Of a DNA stretch of 64,000 nucleotides, positions 45,231 through 58,053 are shown one piece after another. A program made the position numbers and the translations under genes. Below the pieces are notes generated by a model. The model did no database searches. It was not told the DNA's origin and saw only the letters and a list, made by a program, of their open reading frames with translations. Origin of the DNA: Gamarada debralockiae (Eukaryota > Ascomycota > Leotiomycetes > Helotiales > Hyphodiscaceae); NCBI GenBank assembly GCA_002803225.1, contig NXFV01000341.1, positions 1 to 64,000 on the forward strand. Reading direction: 5' to 3'. Numbering within the stretch: position 1 is the first letter of the stretch; every line of letters begins with the position of its first letter.

Positions 45231-45770
45231 CTAAACCTCAGCAATTTCTCTTAGACGACGAAGGGTTGATCGCATCGCAGCAGCAGCGGGGGTTCTGTTC
45301 CAAGCCATGTTAGCAATGGCCTCGGTGTGCTTCAATTCTTTCCCAACAGAGATATCTCTAATCATCAAACATTTGTACGTACGCGACAGTGTATGCTCCT
45401 CCAGCAACAGTCTTGTGGCACGACTTGCAGTTCCAGATTCCGACTGAGTGGCGCTTGACGGTGGTCTTTCCGCAGAATGTGCAGACGTACTTGGCGTGTT
45501 GGGTGATTTCCATCTTCTTGACTTGCTTTCGGAGGGAGGCACCGTATCTGTAAATCAAGGAATCCAACCATCAGCATTTACATTCCATCCAAATTGATCC
45601 TGCACATTCGCTGCTCGTTGGAGAACGATTCAAGGTGCCCAAAGCTGAAGATGTTGAAAAATCTCTGTTCGTACCGCGACCGGCGAGCATTGATCACTTT
45701 TGCAGAGGATTTTCACATACCTGGTACCGTATTTACCGGTGACTCCGACCTTCTTGGTTCTCTTCGTCAT
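45231..45770 (-). CDS. RPL43: 60S ribosomal protein eL43 (L37A/L43)
   Basis: Three exons, 45770-45721, 45547-45383 and 45294-45231, give exactly 92 aa, the family length. The sequence starts [25 protein letters not shown]. The zinc ribbon is CTFCGK ... WNCKSCHK, and the end is [12 protein letters not shown]. It sits in the 60S subunit. The ribosomal-protein habit of introns early in the gene is seen (the first intron, 173 bp, follows codon 16). It is intact. Confidence 0.96.
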
Positions 45771-46137
45771 CTTGGCTGTGTTGCGTGACGAACGGTGTTG
45801 TTTAGAAGATGGAGGTTCAGAGGTTGTTGAATTTCGATGCGAATATTTCACAGTGGAGGCTCGCTAAACATCCAGCCCTAGGCGTTGTGCCAGATATGTC
45901 AGGCTACAATCATTCACGTGATGTTTTCTTTAACCCGGGCCTTACTTGATTCATCCGTTTGAGGCCGAGGTGGCGATCCTTGCTGAGACAACAGGTGAGG
46001 TTTTCTTGAATTAAATAGTTATGATTTTTGAGGTTCAATTCACCCTCCTTTTTCATTGCCTTGTCTCTTGAACTACCATACGTATTGGGCTGAAATCCTG
46101 CATCGATTCTTTGAGACTGGAGATTATCTTATATACT
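45771..46137. promoter_or_regulatory. Divergent promoter RPL43 / oxidoreductase
   Basis: This 367-bp region lies between two head-to-head start codons. No specific element is assigned. Confidence 0.5.
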
Positions 46138-47569
46138 ATGTTAGCAACTCGCCAATACGACATCGTGGTTTTCGGTGCCACAGGTTACACTGGAAAGTTG
46201 ACTGCAGAGTACATCACCAAGAGCTTGCCAACAGATCTTCGATGGGCTCTAGCTGGACGTACTGCCAGCAAGTTGGAGGCTGTAGCGGCTGAATGTAAAT
46301 TCACCGATGCTGATAGGGTCCAACCTGGTAAGCACTACCAATCTGTCATCCACTCATCGCCCATTTCACGATCACGTGAAGGTGAGAATGTCATCTGAAG
46401 AAACACGACTGACTCTTCGTAGCTATTGAGATATGCGAATTGAACGACGCAGACTTAAGCTCCCTGGCCAAGAAGACAAAAGTTCTCATCAGCACTGTCG
46501 GGCCATATGCTCTGTACGGAGAACGTGCATTCAAAGCTTGCGCTGAGAATGGCACCCACTATTTTGACGTAACGGGAGAGGTTGCCTTCGTTGCCGATAT
46601 GATCAAGAAATACGAGAAGACTGCACAGGCCAGTGGAGCAGTTATGATCCCTCAAATTGGGATCGAGTCAGCGCCAGCTGATTTGGTCACGTGGTCTCTC
46701 GTTTCCATGATCCGGGAGAAGTTTTCTGCGCATACTGGAGAAGTCATAATTTCTGTTCATGAGCTCAGGCAAGTTGGATTTAGCCCCATGGTGGCCAACG
46801 CGTCAAACTAATACATTGATAGTGCAAAGCCATCAGGTGGAACTTTGAACACTGTTTTAACTTTGATGGACGTATACAGCATCAAGCAACTCAGCGCAGC
46901 AAATGCTCCTTACGCACTCTCCCCTATCCCAGGTCCAAAGACCACCAATCCCAAATCTTGGATCACCAAACTTTTTGGAGTGCGCGTCGTTCCAGATCTC
47001 GGGATTCTCACGACGTCTATCGGAGCATCAACAGATCAGCCAATTATCCAAAGAAGTTGGGGCCTGTTGGGAGGCAATAGCTTTTACGGACCCAATTTTC
47101 GGTTCAGCGAGTACTCAAAGGCGCGAAACTATCTCACCGCAGTCATGTTTCACTTCGGGCTGGTTGTGGGGACATTGTTCCTCGCAATTCCGATCCTGAG
47201 GAAGTTCGCTAGGCGATTCGTTTACCAGCCAGGTGATGGGCCGACGAAGGTAGAGTCGCGGAAAGACAGATTCGAAGTCCGAGGAATCGCGAAACCAGAC
47301 GTGCAGAATGCGAACCTTCCGAGAGCTTTCTGCCGAGCTTATTTCAATGGATCCTTGTATGCATGTAAGTATTCTGGTTCGAGAAACCAGGCGCCGCTGA
47401 TTCAAGAACAGTCACCGGCATATCCTTGGCCGAAGCAGCTATCTCTATTCTTCGGGATGAACACAACCTTTCTGGAGGCGTCTACACACCTGCGTGTCTT
47501 GGACAGAAGTTTATTGATCGTCTGCAGACTGCAGGTTTCAAGTTTGAGAAGAAGTTTATTGAGAACTGA
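46138..47569 (+). CDS. Saccharopine dehydrogenase-like oxidoreductase
   Basis: Four exons, 46138-46327, 46423-46768, 46823-47364 and 47412-47569, give 411 aa. The N-terminal Rossmann motif is YDIVVFGATGYTGKLTAEYI, followed by RWALAGRT, then VLISTVGPYALYGERAFKACAENGTHYFDVTGE and MIPQIGIESAPADL. A hydrophobic segment (FGLVVGTLFLAIPILRKFARRF) and a C-terminal AEAAISILR...GGVYTPACLGQKFIDRLQTAGF complete the pattern. This is the eukaryotic saccharopine-dehydrogenase-like (SCCPDH/trans-enoyl-reductase) family, often lipid-droplet or membrane associated; the substrate is not known. Intron 2 (46769-46822) begins GCAAGT, a GC-AG intron, and is needed to keep the frame (HEL|S|AKPSGGTL). Confidence 0.88.
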
Positions 47570-50173
47570 TATGCAGTTGCGTCTGTTCTTCCTGCAGGGA
47601 GCTCCTTGTATCTTTACTTCGGGCATAAGTGGATGGCTTGGATGCTGGCTTTTGACATTGGAAAAAAGAATGGTCATATACACATACCCTACGAGTGGAA
47701 ATCATCAATTTTTAATTATCTAATTCCATTGAGTGATTGCAGATTCCAGATTTCATTGGTGAGGGGAAGGAGTTTGGCAGCCAGTCAATCTTTCATTTTA
47801 TTTCGGCAATTCATCTACTCGTACAATCCTTCTGAAATGCATGTGATCTTTGAGTCACGAGATCTGAGATTCGGCGCCCCTGATTTCAAGGTTTTGACAA
47901 ATTCAACTCTCTCAAATGAGGCATCGAAGGGAGCGAATCAATTGATATGTGAAGGTTTGCAGGGGCAGCACACGCTGGATAAACCTCGAACAAGCAAGGA
48001 TTTCAAAATGATGTCCGGGCTTTGAATCGGAAAGTGGCTTGTTGAGAGTACACCCTTAAATCACTGATAAAACACACAACTCAAATTGTTAGATTTCTGT
48101 CCACGCTTTTGCGAAGTTAACCCAGCATACTTTAACTTCACCGGGTAATAAATGGTGTAATTTAATTCAAATCTTTTCTATTAGAGAAAGAATCTGTAAC
48201 GACCCAGACTCCAAACTGCAAAACAATTTCACGATAGAATATACTACTGCTCTCTAATTTACCATGGCCACTTCCAACTCATCAGATATGTCCACAAGAA
48301 CACATCGTCTGTTTCTGAACATGAATTAATAGAACAGAACACAACCAAACTTACTGTAACTGCAATTGTCACAGTACAGCGCCTTTCCCATCGCCACTTC
48401 CATACTCAGCTCTCAGCAGTTCGAAAGACAAGGATGTCACGAAAGACTCGACGTACTTAAAGAACTTGCCCGCCAAGGAGCGTATCGAAAAACTTGGTAT
48501 AGTTTATGGAGAAACGGTTACTCGAAACAATTCAAGGAGATTATGACCATAAGGTTTGGGAGCGACAGGGTTGAGCTCGCTATCTGTACGAAGAGATTAG
48601 AAAGCAAAAGCACAATTTCGAGGAAGAGTTCGGCTACAGAGGCACATATTATGTCGAAGCGGGAGGACTCTTGGGCTAAGAGGAGGATAAGGGCGTTGTT
48701 ATCGGCTATATCGTCCAATCGCGAGCGGCACAGATTACCACAGGATTCTTAATAAGAGCCCACAGCATGTAGCCGATGTAGAAGATGGGAGGAGAGGGGA
48801 GCTATGCGTTGTGCGTAAGGGCAAAGACCGTTATCATGTGGTTTTTGAGTATAAAGGAAAGCCCACCGAAGAAACTTGAAGGGGTTTTAAGCTCGCATCC
48901 TATAGGAACCCCAACCTCTGTCTCTCTGAATGCGCTGCTGGCGCCTTGGTCTCAAGTTCTCATTCTCGGGCCTTGATTCAAAACCCATCAAGGTAGTTTT
49001 CGAAACCATCGTCGCTGACTATGCGGGCCGAGTGACGGAAAGCTACTGCCTCACAGAACGCCAACTCAAAGAATCCACAGCCTCATTTATTCGGCATTGA
49101 AAATTACTCGTACCTGATAAGTCATTGCGGATGCAACAACTTTCTCGAAAAATTGCGACTATCCCAACCCAACACCGCGCTCCTTGTCACTTCATGTATC
49201 TCTCTATCGAAAACGTGAAGATTCACGAGGATCATATCAAACAGACCATATATTTCCCGGGAACCACCACCAAAATCCGTGATATTGAAGAAAGCGGGAG
49301 TCGTTTGCTTCGAAAACCAGGTGGCGTCCAGGACGGCTCGTGAGGAAATCGAAGCGAAGCTCACAGCGAGGAAAGCGCTGCGCAAAACCGAATATGACAA
49401 ACTCAAAGCTGAAATGGCACAAATACAAGAAGCCCATGAGAAACAGCTAGAGAAACGGCGGAAGATTAAAGGTCATTCTCAAGTTATAGAGTCTTGTGGC
49501 AAGACAGGATTGACCTTGGGCAGAGGCTAAAATGAGAGTCATCTTGTGACCGGAATCACAGTTGGGAGGGGCCCACAGCGCCGGATGCATGAACTCTATG
49601 GATACTATGACCATGTTTTGAGGGAAAACCCAATGCATTTTGCAGATGAAGAGAAATGAGGGCAGGATGGGCCTGTCGTGAGCACACGAGTACGGAATGT
49701 TATCATGTGGTGTTTAAGCATGGAGGAAAGTTCCGTGCTTGAACCTGAAGGAGATTCAGCTTTTTGACCTCCTACCGCAATAGTAGAATGTAAGATATCA
49801 ATAATCAACGTCCCTTTAACATCGAAATTGCAACGTGGGCTCTCCACGGAACGGAGAGCCGGGTCATTCGTTCATATTAAGCGACTGGCTTCGAGTTATC
49901 AGGAGCCCGTAGTTCTTCAACAAGCCTATTTCATGTCACTGAAGCGTCTTGTTGAATGATTGATAGCTCATGTTCTAATTCATACAGTACCTTTCTTGGC
50001 AATGGAAGGTAAACAAGATAAGACATAGATAAAACGTACAGTAGTAAAAGCATACCGGATGGAGTCTTTTGCAAAGTCAACAGAATCCGACATATTGTGC
50101 AGACATACGAAATCCATTGCCATAGCAGTCGCATGTGGAGCTGCTTGAGCCCATAGGTCGAGGGGCCCGTCCA
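47570..50173. other. Degenerate coding remnants, no intact gene
   Basis: Two stretches have protein-like translations broken by stops: 48420-48860 (YLKNLPAKERIEKLGIVYGETVTRNN, then in another frame YLYEEIRKQKHNFEEEFGYRG) and 49279-49530 (a coiled-coil tail EEIEAKLTARKALRKTEYDKLKAEMAQIQ). A phrase TTATCATGTGGT[T/G]TTT[G/A]A is shared at about 48833 and 49699, suggesting diverged duplicates. I cannot name the family. Confidence 0.35.
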
Positions 50174-51021
50174 TCACAACGTCACGTAACCCCAACTCCT
50201 AAGCAGCCGCCTTAAACCCCAGACAAGACCCCACCCAGAAAGTCCAACCACCACCCAAATCCCCGCTCCCCAAATCGCAAAACTTCTAATCAAATGGGCT
50301 GCAGCCTTCGCATCATTGCGATGAGGATATTCGCCGACCGGCCTCTCCTTTCCGAGAAACCCACAAAGAGGCTCCCACCCATCAGCGGCCTTAAACTCCA
50401 GCAATCTATCCTTCGGTACGATCTTCCTGATTTCCTCATTATGGAAGCCATAATACTGTGTACTGCGAACCCCAACACCATATTTAGCCTTTGTTTGTTC
50501 ATCCCAAAGATTGTTCATCAAGAACCCAAAATGCAATTCGGGCACGAAGTACGCAATGTAGTACATTGGTCCCTTTCCGAAGACTTTGCCGATCGAGGCG
50601 TTGACTGAGGTGAGCCATGCTTCCGGGGAGGTTCGAAGGCCGAGAATGAATTTGGCATCAGGAAACAACTCCACCCAATCCGCGATGAAAAAGCACCCGG
50701 GCCCATCAACAATCGCAGAATAGCCCTTCACGATAGACAACAAGATCTTCTGTCGCTTCGCTTTATTTTCTTCTCGCATTGCCTTTGTCCATAACGGACC
50801 TTGGACGCGGGCGTTTGGCACGAAGTCGGTGATCGTATGGTAGCAAGGCTTGTAGCCGAGGATTTGGAGCGCGGTCTGGAGAGAGGAGGTTGATGTGCGA
50901 GGAAGTCCTGCCTAGGAGTTTGGGGGATTGTAAGTATTCCAGCTCTCGGGGACGGGGGAGTGAAAATACGAACACCTATGACTTGAAGCCCAGGGCTGCT
51001 TTCGCTGTCTGACTTTGACAT
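50174..51021 (-). CDS. Fungal sulfotransferase-family P-loop protein
   Basis: Two exons, 51021-50974 and 50911-50174, give 261 aa. The P-loop-like motif IGAGLPRTSTSSLQTAL follows the splice, then ILGYKPCYH, DGPGCFFIADWVELFPDAKFILGLRTSPEAW, a central aromatic region and EFKAADGWEPLCGFLGKERPVGEYPHRND. This is the fungal group usually annotated sulfotransferase family (Sulfotransfer_4-like). A hydrophobic C-terminal helix (WGAGIWVVVGLSGWGLVWGL) suggests membrane anchoring. The phase-0 frame forces donor GTTCGT at 50973, a weak consensus. Whether it binds PAPS and transfers sulfate is unproven. Confidence 0.8.
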
Positions 51022-51639
51022 TGCTGCTTACTATTCAAGTTAAAACAAAAAAAAAGAGGAAGAAAAGCCATTCAAAGGAGACTTTATTTTGAAAGCTCAT
51101 GGAGCTGGAGCTTAACGACCCCTGCACCGGGTATTATTCATGCTTGTGTTAACCTTTTTGGGAAGACGGGACCTTGTGTCAATCATTGAATCCGTGCTAG
51201 TAAACGGACTTAGCAGCCCTGCGGAAGACCAAAAGAGAAAGTTCGGCGAAAGAAGACAAGACTCGGCGAGTCACACGACCAACTTGCTGGGGAGTGCAGC
51301 GCTATGATTATCCCACAGTTCAAATCGCTCATGCTTTGTAGTCCAACGACAAAACTATTGTACACTGGAGCAAGGATGTGGAATCTTTTCTCGGAACAGT
51401 TGCCGAGAGTTATACCCGTGCTGACGTTAGCCGCTTCATTCCTACTGGTTCCCTTTGGGGGCGGTTTTAGCCGCTCAGCCATTAGCTTCCCAATCACATA
51501 TCATCCAACCCACGGCGCGATATTGAGCAATATTCGTTTCGAAGTTCGTATAGATAGCAACTATTGCGGCTTTCAGCACTACACAAAAAATTTAGTCCTA
51601 ATCCAAAATCTCAAAGATTTTAAAACATAACCCCCCAAG
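51022..51639. other. Intergenic, nothing recognised
   Basis: It holds the promoter of the sulfotransferase-like gene and the 3' side of a P450 pseudogene. Confidence 0.4.
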
Positions 51640-52890
51640 ATGGAAAAGACGACTTACTGTAAATAGCATGTGACTTCCCATACACATCCATCCTCCACTC
51701 CCAAAAACCAAAACCATCGATTTATGTCAGCTTCTGCGCACTCTTCATATGCTATCTCTCTGGTTTGAAGGTCATGGGGTCCGGGAAGACATTTTCGTTC
51801 ATGTGCAGCACATATGCCGAAGTCCCCATTATCATCCCGCCGGGGATCTCATACCCTTCGATTACTGTTCCTGCTTCTGGCGCGATACGTGTCAATAGCA
51901 CGGGCGAGGGAAGCTAGAGTCATATAATTTCTTTGAGAATCGCGTCCAGAATGGGGAGTGCGTCCAGTGCTTTTGGATCCGGCAACTGTTGGTGATTTTG
52001 ATCTTGGGATTTGGAAGGGTTGGATTTGAAGGGAGGAGGGTGCGTGAGAAGTTCGTATCGAAGAACGGATTGCAGCTCAGGTCGTCTCGAGAACTTCCAA
52101 TGCAAGTAAGTGAGCGTGATCATTGCCGTCTCCAACCCGCCCCAAAATGATCGAGCATTTCACATGCCAAGATGAACTCCTTTTCCTTTAAACTTTTCAA
52201 GCTACTCTTCTCCGGACCATTCGAAAGTTGCTCATACACCACTGGTCTCGATTCCTCCTTCACACTCATATCATTTCCCTTCAGATTCTGGACCGACCAC
52301 TCAGTGCGTTGAACCAGATACATCACGTACGTTCGATCTCCTGCGTATCTTTCTTCTTGCCACCCAATCCCCTCATCTTGATCTTCCAGTTCTTAGAATA
52401 CTTCCTTGCCACCTCCCAACCTCTCAAAAGTTCGAACCATTCTCGTCCTCGAAAAGATACAGACGTAAAATCTGCGCCAAGAGCTTTGTTCCACTGTGTA
52501 GTGGTGGAATGGACACTTGTCCACGTGGTCGTCTTTTCTGGTCTATTTCTAAAAACTAGTTCAGGAGATCCACCCATTGATGGAGGATCACGTGGATTGA
52601 TTTGCTGAATGTAGGATTTGGAGTACACATGACTCAATATGCGTTTCTGAACATCATGCTCTTCACTCTCCAGCATGGAGACCAGATTTGGGGCTTGATA
52701 GTTCATGAATTCCTCCGCATACCATTCCGTCTTCCCAGGTCCACCCAAGTAAATCTTGCGTAGCCCATCCAATGAAGCAAACACTCAGCTCATTTGGTCC
52801 AAGGCCGATCACTGGACCCAGTTTCTTATGGGCAGCAACCAGAGATGGAAGCCCGTTCGACCACCCCGGCGATGCCATCATATCCACAAT
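51640..52890 (-). pseudogene. Cytochrome P450, multiply broken
   Basis: Minus-strand landmarks are LVAAHKKLGPVIGLGPNELSV, then after a shift SLDGLRKIYLGGPGKTEWY, NYQAPNLVSMLESEEHDVQKRILSHVYSKSYI, NKALGADFTSV and LACEMLDHFGAG (I-helix), TAMITLTYLHWKFSRRPELQ, LDALPILDAILKE (K-helix region), IAPEAGTVIEGYEIPGG, HMNENVFPDPMTFKPER and a heme loop FGSGGWMCMGSH in a different frame. The order is that of fungal P450s. At least three frameshifts are present, and TAG at 51752-51754 follows PER, where PERW is expected. The heme Cys codon survives. Confidence 0.85.
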
Positions 52891-53498
52891 GAAGATATGG
52901 GAGCGGTGGGGCGTGCTGGAGGTATCCGTGACAGTGGGGAGAGGTACAGAGGAAAGATCAGATTTTGTACAAGAATAATGACAGGCATGCTGGCACTAAG
53001 ACGTAGATGGAAACTTGGGACAATTGTACTCAAGTATTGAAAGATGCAAGGTGGTGAAGGTTAAATGCTGCACTTTTCAGGTTCATACGGACGTACACCC
53101 CGTTTCTCATCGCAGCGAATTGGAAGCTAGCTCTCGTGCAGCTCGAAATGCACTTGCAAAGGATGATCACGTGGGTTTCCATATGAACTTGATCAGGAGG
53201 TTGAGGAGCAGTAGTCACCTCTCGTTGTAGCTGAGGTAGTATTTAAAGTACATTCTATAGAAGGATTAACCCGCTCGAGCCTCATATGAGTGCTGTCTAT
53301 TTCTATCAATATCAAACACAAAACTTCTTCCCGCGTCTGTATTAAACGCCACTTGAAACCCAAACGAAAACAAAGGAGATAAAATTTTCGGGAATCGAAA
53401 CTGTAATAACAAGCTATCATTGGATAGCCGTATTATATCTTGATGCAAAGGCCAAAATGAGATAAAAGTCAAAATGTTGTGACCTCGCTCACATCCTC
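52891..53498. other. Intergenic; possible P450 N-terminal remnants
   Basis: No intact frame is present. The membrane anchor of the P450 is not recognisable, so the 5' end of that gene is lost or too decayed to see. Confidence 0.4.
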
Positions 53499-56400
53499 TC
53501 ACTCTGCCGTCTTACTTTTCTTAGTCCGCAACTTCATCAACACGTAAACCAGTATGTATCCACTGAACACAAATAGCGCCACGATCGCCGCATCCCTCCA
53601 GCCATAGTAATAGTCCTTCAAATTAATCGTAGCCAAGTAATCGCTCCCAACTCTGTATTCACAAACTCTACAACCTTCAGTCGCATCTGGATTGACCAGA
53701 TTGGCGCGCGAGCCCATGCCGGAAAGGTAATTGGTGAGGTAGGACTGGCATGTTTCGTTTGCGGGAGGATTGAAGATCGCGAATTCCTTCTCGGCACAGT
53801 TTACGGGCGCGTCGAAGGAAGTGAAGGTAAGGAGGGATCCCATGAGGTAGTTAAATGGGTTAAGGTAGTAAATCCAGTATCTATGAGAAATGAGGTTAGT
53901 TTTGATTCCAAAGATTGAAGGAGTGGGAGAAGGACTTACCTCCAGAAAGGCTGGATTTGAGAGTACGGCACCAAAACACCACAGAAAGAAACCAAGACTC
54001 CGAGAACAAGCGGGTTAGCAAGGGAAGCAAACACAGCGTTTGGTGCATAAGCAGCGATGAATTGTCCAATGCTCGTATAAACGAACTCATACATGAGCAT
54101 GACGAAGAACACTGCACCGGCTTTATTCGAGTCGGATGGGAAGCCGACGGTATAGTACCAGCAAACGAAGTACTGAACGGCACAGACGCAGAGGTAAGGA
54201 AGTTCGGAGACAATAAGACCGGTAACAAAGGCGACCCAAGAATACATCTTCGATTTCTTCTCTCTTGCCTCGTAGATATCGCGACGTTCAATGAAGAGCG
54301 GTTGCAGCTGTGCGAGGACACCAGGAGCGACGAAGATGAAGTTGAATACAGTGAAGAGGCGGAGCTGGAGATCACCCACTGTGTTGCCAATCTTCCAGAA
54401 AGAGAAACCGTTGAAGAGAGCCGATCCAATATGCAAGGCGAACTTGTTATTCACGTAATCTGTGTTTCGCCAGAGAGAGACATTCATGCGCTGAGTAACG
54501 AGCTTTGTCTGCTCCCAAAGTGGCATCGCGAATTCGAATCCATCATCAGAAGTTCCGGGTTCCTTTGCGGCGGCGTCATTGATGATGCGGTCAAGTTCTT
54601 CGACAGTGTACTTGTGTTCGGGAGAGTCGAGCCAGACTTGATTCCAGTCTCTACCTTGGGAGAGAGATCCAGAAACTACGTCGATCATGTGTTCAGCGGG
54701 ATTGGCATCTTTGGGGCAAGGAGCGTCGTAGCGGGCGAAATAATCCTTGACTGTTGCTCCATTATCGCCGATATCGCCAAAGTAAACGGTCTTGCCTCCT
54801 TTGGCCAGGAGGAGAAGGCTGTCGAATTGAGCGAATAGTTGGGCACTGGGTTGATGGATAGTGACTAGAACAGCCTGACCAACATCTGCCAACTTCCGAA
54901 GGAATCTGACAATGTTGAAGGCAGCTTGTCCATCAAGACCGGAAGTGGGTTCGTCCAAAAAGATGAGGATGCTTGGTTTGGAGACAAGCTCGACTCCAAT
55001 GGTCAATCTCTTCCGTTGCTCGACGGAAAGACCAGCGCCGGCGGTTCCAACGAGGGTGTTTTCAATGTCGTGCATCTCGAGCAGATCAATGATAGTGTCG
55101 ACATACTTGAGTTTGTCTTCTCTTGGGATGGTGCGAGATTGTCGGAGGAGTGCAGAAAATTCCAGTGCTTCTCGAACAGTTGTAAGAGGCTCGTGAATAT
55201 CAAGTTGTTCGCAGTACCCGGCTGATCGTTGGAAGGAGACAGAGAGGGGGCGTCCATCAACGAGAATTGAGCCTTTGATCGTGCCATCTGTCTTTCTTTG
55301 GGCCAAAACATCAAGCAAACTGTACAAATCTCGAAGTCAGTCTTTGTTATATAGAGCACGCGATCCTATGGAATCGAAAACAAAATGCCCCGAAAATTGC
55401 TTACGTGGTTTTTCCTGCTCCAGACGATCCCATTAGTGCTCCTAACATTCCAGGCTTGACCCATCCCTGAACGTTGTCGAGAAGGACTCGGTCACCAGAT
55501 GGTGTCTTGACGGTGTATGAGAGATTCTTCCAAGTGAAGACCGAGGTGTTGCGGATCAATTGGTCATCAACCTTTGTCTCGTCCGACGAAGAGCTGCTTG
55601 AATTGACAGCAGTTTTGTCCTTCACGACTTGGGATTCCTCATCGTTGGCCAAGTTATGCACGTTCTTCTTTGCCTTTTCGCGAGGAATGAGGAGGAAGCC
55701 ACTCTTGCCACCCTGGGCTTTCCAATTGCTTGTGGAGATGATAGTTAGAGCGACGAACAAAATCCAGAACGCCCAAAGAATGCCAAAGTTTCTCCAAATG
55801 TTTCCAGAAGAGTACGAAAGCGAGCCCAGATATTGTTCACCTGTGACACTGGTAGCTCCGGGAAGCGCTCCTCCTACACCGGTACAAGCTTGGTATGCTG
55901 CATCCGCATAGCCCGGACCATTGGGCACGAGGTTTGTCGCTACACAAGGGATGATAGCGCCCTTGAACTCGTTTGCTAAAATCGCAGAGAAGCCATATGC
56001 CAGTGGGTCAATCCAGTAAATCCTGTTGACATAATTAGTGCTACGATTCCAATATTGAGATCGACAAATTACTCACCAGACAAACCAAGGATGCATACGC
56101 GGCTTCGGAATCATGTAACCAGTATACATGATCAAAGCAGCGACCATAAAGCCAGACACCTTAGACGCACCATCGAAAGTCGAGAACCCAGCACCGATGC
56201 TACGGAACAAGGCCGTCATACACATAGTGGTTACAAAGATCAGGGCCCAGAACGTGAAGAAGGCGCCGGCATCTTGTCTGAGGCCCACCATGAAATAAAG
56301 TACGATCGAGAAATGTGAGACCTGGATCAGCAGAACCGGAATGTCCGCAGCGATTTGAGCTATGCAGAACGCGGCAGGATGGTACAGTGCGAACGATTTG

Positions 56401-58053
56401 TGTTTGGCGAGAACGGGACGGCCGGAGAAGGAGTCGGTCACCTCGCTCATAGCTAGAAGACTGTTGAATAGAAGGGCCAGGAAGAGAGCGCCGGATTTGA
56501 CGAAGAGACCTGCGGAGTTGTTGGGAGCATTGTAGAAGAGGGATCCTGCGATCAAAGCTTGAGCGAGGGTTGAAAGTTGTTTGATGAGGAATGTCGCTTT
56601 GTCTCCCCAGAGGATTTGGTACTGTCGAGTGACGCATGCCTTCACTTGAGTGATGAAGCTGACCGTAAGGGGTGATTTCTTTGGCAGGTTCTTCGCTTTT
56701 TCATACTGGACACCTTCTCGGAAGTCTTCGGTCAGTTGTTTCGCGAGGTCTGTGGTGGGATAGTTGTACTCGGCTTCCATCTGAGAATGATCGGTCATTA
56801 ATAGCTCAATTTATTTAAAAGATTCAGAAAGCACTCACCTCGGCTTTGATACTGCTCTTCTCGTAATGAGCTCGAATATCATCTGCAGTCCTGGGAAACT
56901 TGTTCTCGAATCCATCTTGAATCATTCGCTCAGTTGGAACTGTGACTCCGGTCAAGAAGTCTCCGATATTAGCTCCATCACGGCAGACAAACCCAAGTTC
57001 CTCCATGAAAGGTCGCGCTTGCTTCATCGGGCCGTAGTAGATCTCTTTGCCCTCGTCGATAACCAAGACCTTGTCGAAGAGATTGTAGATACCATTGCCC
57101 GCCTGGTACAGTGTGACGATGGATGAAAGTCCGAAGATGTCAGTCATCGCTCGAATGGCTTTCGTATACTCAAGCGCAGTGCTTGCATCAAGACCGCGAG
57201 TACTGTTGTCCCAACAAAACACACTGCCTCTGGTGGCCAGTGTCTCGATAATACTTACACGCTTTCGCTCACCACCTGACACGCCGCGAACGAACTCGTT
57301 GCCCACTTTGGTGTCATGAGTGTGGGAAATGCCCATGGATCTGAGAAGGAAGTCCCGGTTCTCCTTCTGGTACTCGACAGGCGTTTGGATGTTCGATGGG
57401 AGGTGAAAGGGGATTTTCATTCGCGTTGCGAAGTCGATTGTCTGTCCGACAGTGAGAGTTGGGAAAAACAACTCGTCTTCGGTGTTCATCACAATCTGGC
57501 CTCGATATTGGGCGGCCTCCTTGTGGTCTAGCGTTCCGAATTTGACGTCTCCATCGACCTCAGCATATCCCGTTCTCCTATTTGCCAACATCTTCAAAAG
57601 CGTTGTACAGCCGGCTCCTGGACGTCCAAGGACCAACAACATCTCTCCAGGTTTCACGCAACCATGACTGTTCTCGATGATTGTCTTCAACGGCGCACCA
57701 TGTCTCGCCTCCTTGATGTTCCTTGGGATGTTGAACTGCGATCCCACATTCTCGTTGATAGCTGCATCAGCACCAACGCCCTTCACTGTGAGATTCTTCC
57801 ACGTAACACCTAATTTGCGGCCTTTCACATTGTCCGCCTCTTCCTGATCATGGACTGCCCTGATGTCTGACATCATCTTCCAATCCACCGCTATTGGCTC
57901 CCGCTTCTCGTCTTCATCTGAATCATCGTATGGGCGACTTCGTTTTCGTTCCAGAAAGGCTGATGAATTGGACATGATCCGACTGATGACATTTCCTTGG
58001 CCATGAGGCTCATGGACTATTGAGGCAAAAGCCTCTGGCTCCGTGGTACCCAT
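53499..58053 (-). CDS. PDR-type ABC multidrug transporter
   Basis: Five exons, 58053-56839, 56780-56077, 56022-55405, 55319-53940 and 53880-53499, give 1432 aa. The layout is (NBD-TMD)2. NBD1 has the degenerate Walker [10 protein letters not shown] (143-151), signature [10 protein letters not shown] (from 258) and [14 protein letters not shown]2 has the canonical GSSGAGKTT (about 838-846, split by an intron) with [15 protein letters not shown] and [12 protein letters not shown]. The asymmetry is normal for fungal PDR pumps, where one ATP site is degenerate. Two sets of membrane helices and a Cys-containing lumenal loop before the last helix are visible. The likely role is efflux of drugs, fungicides or plant defence compounds at the plasma membrane. 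The resemblance to BcatrB/atrB-type pumps is an impression only. Confidence 0.93.

Noticed and set aside
53915..54838. 307-codon plus-strand ORF
   Set aside because: It is antisense to the fourth exon of the ABC transporter, and its charged composition is the mirror of a membrane protein.
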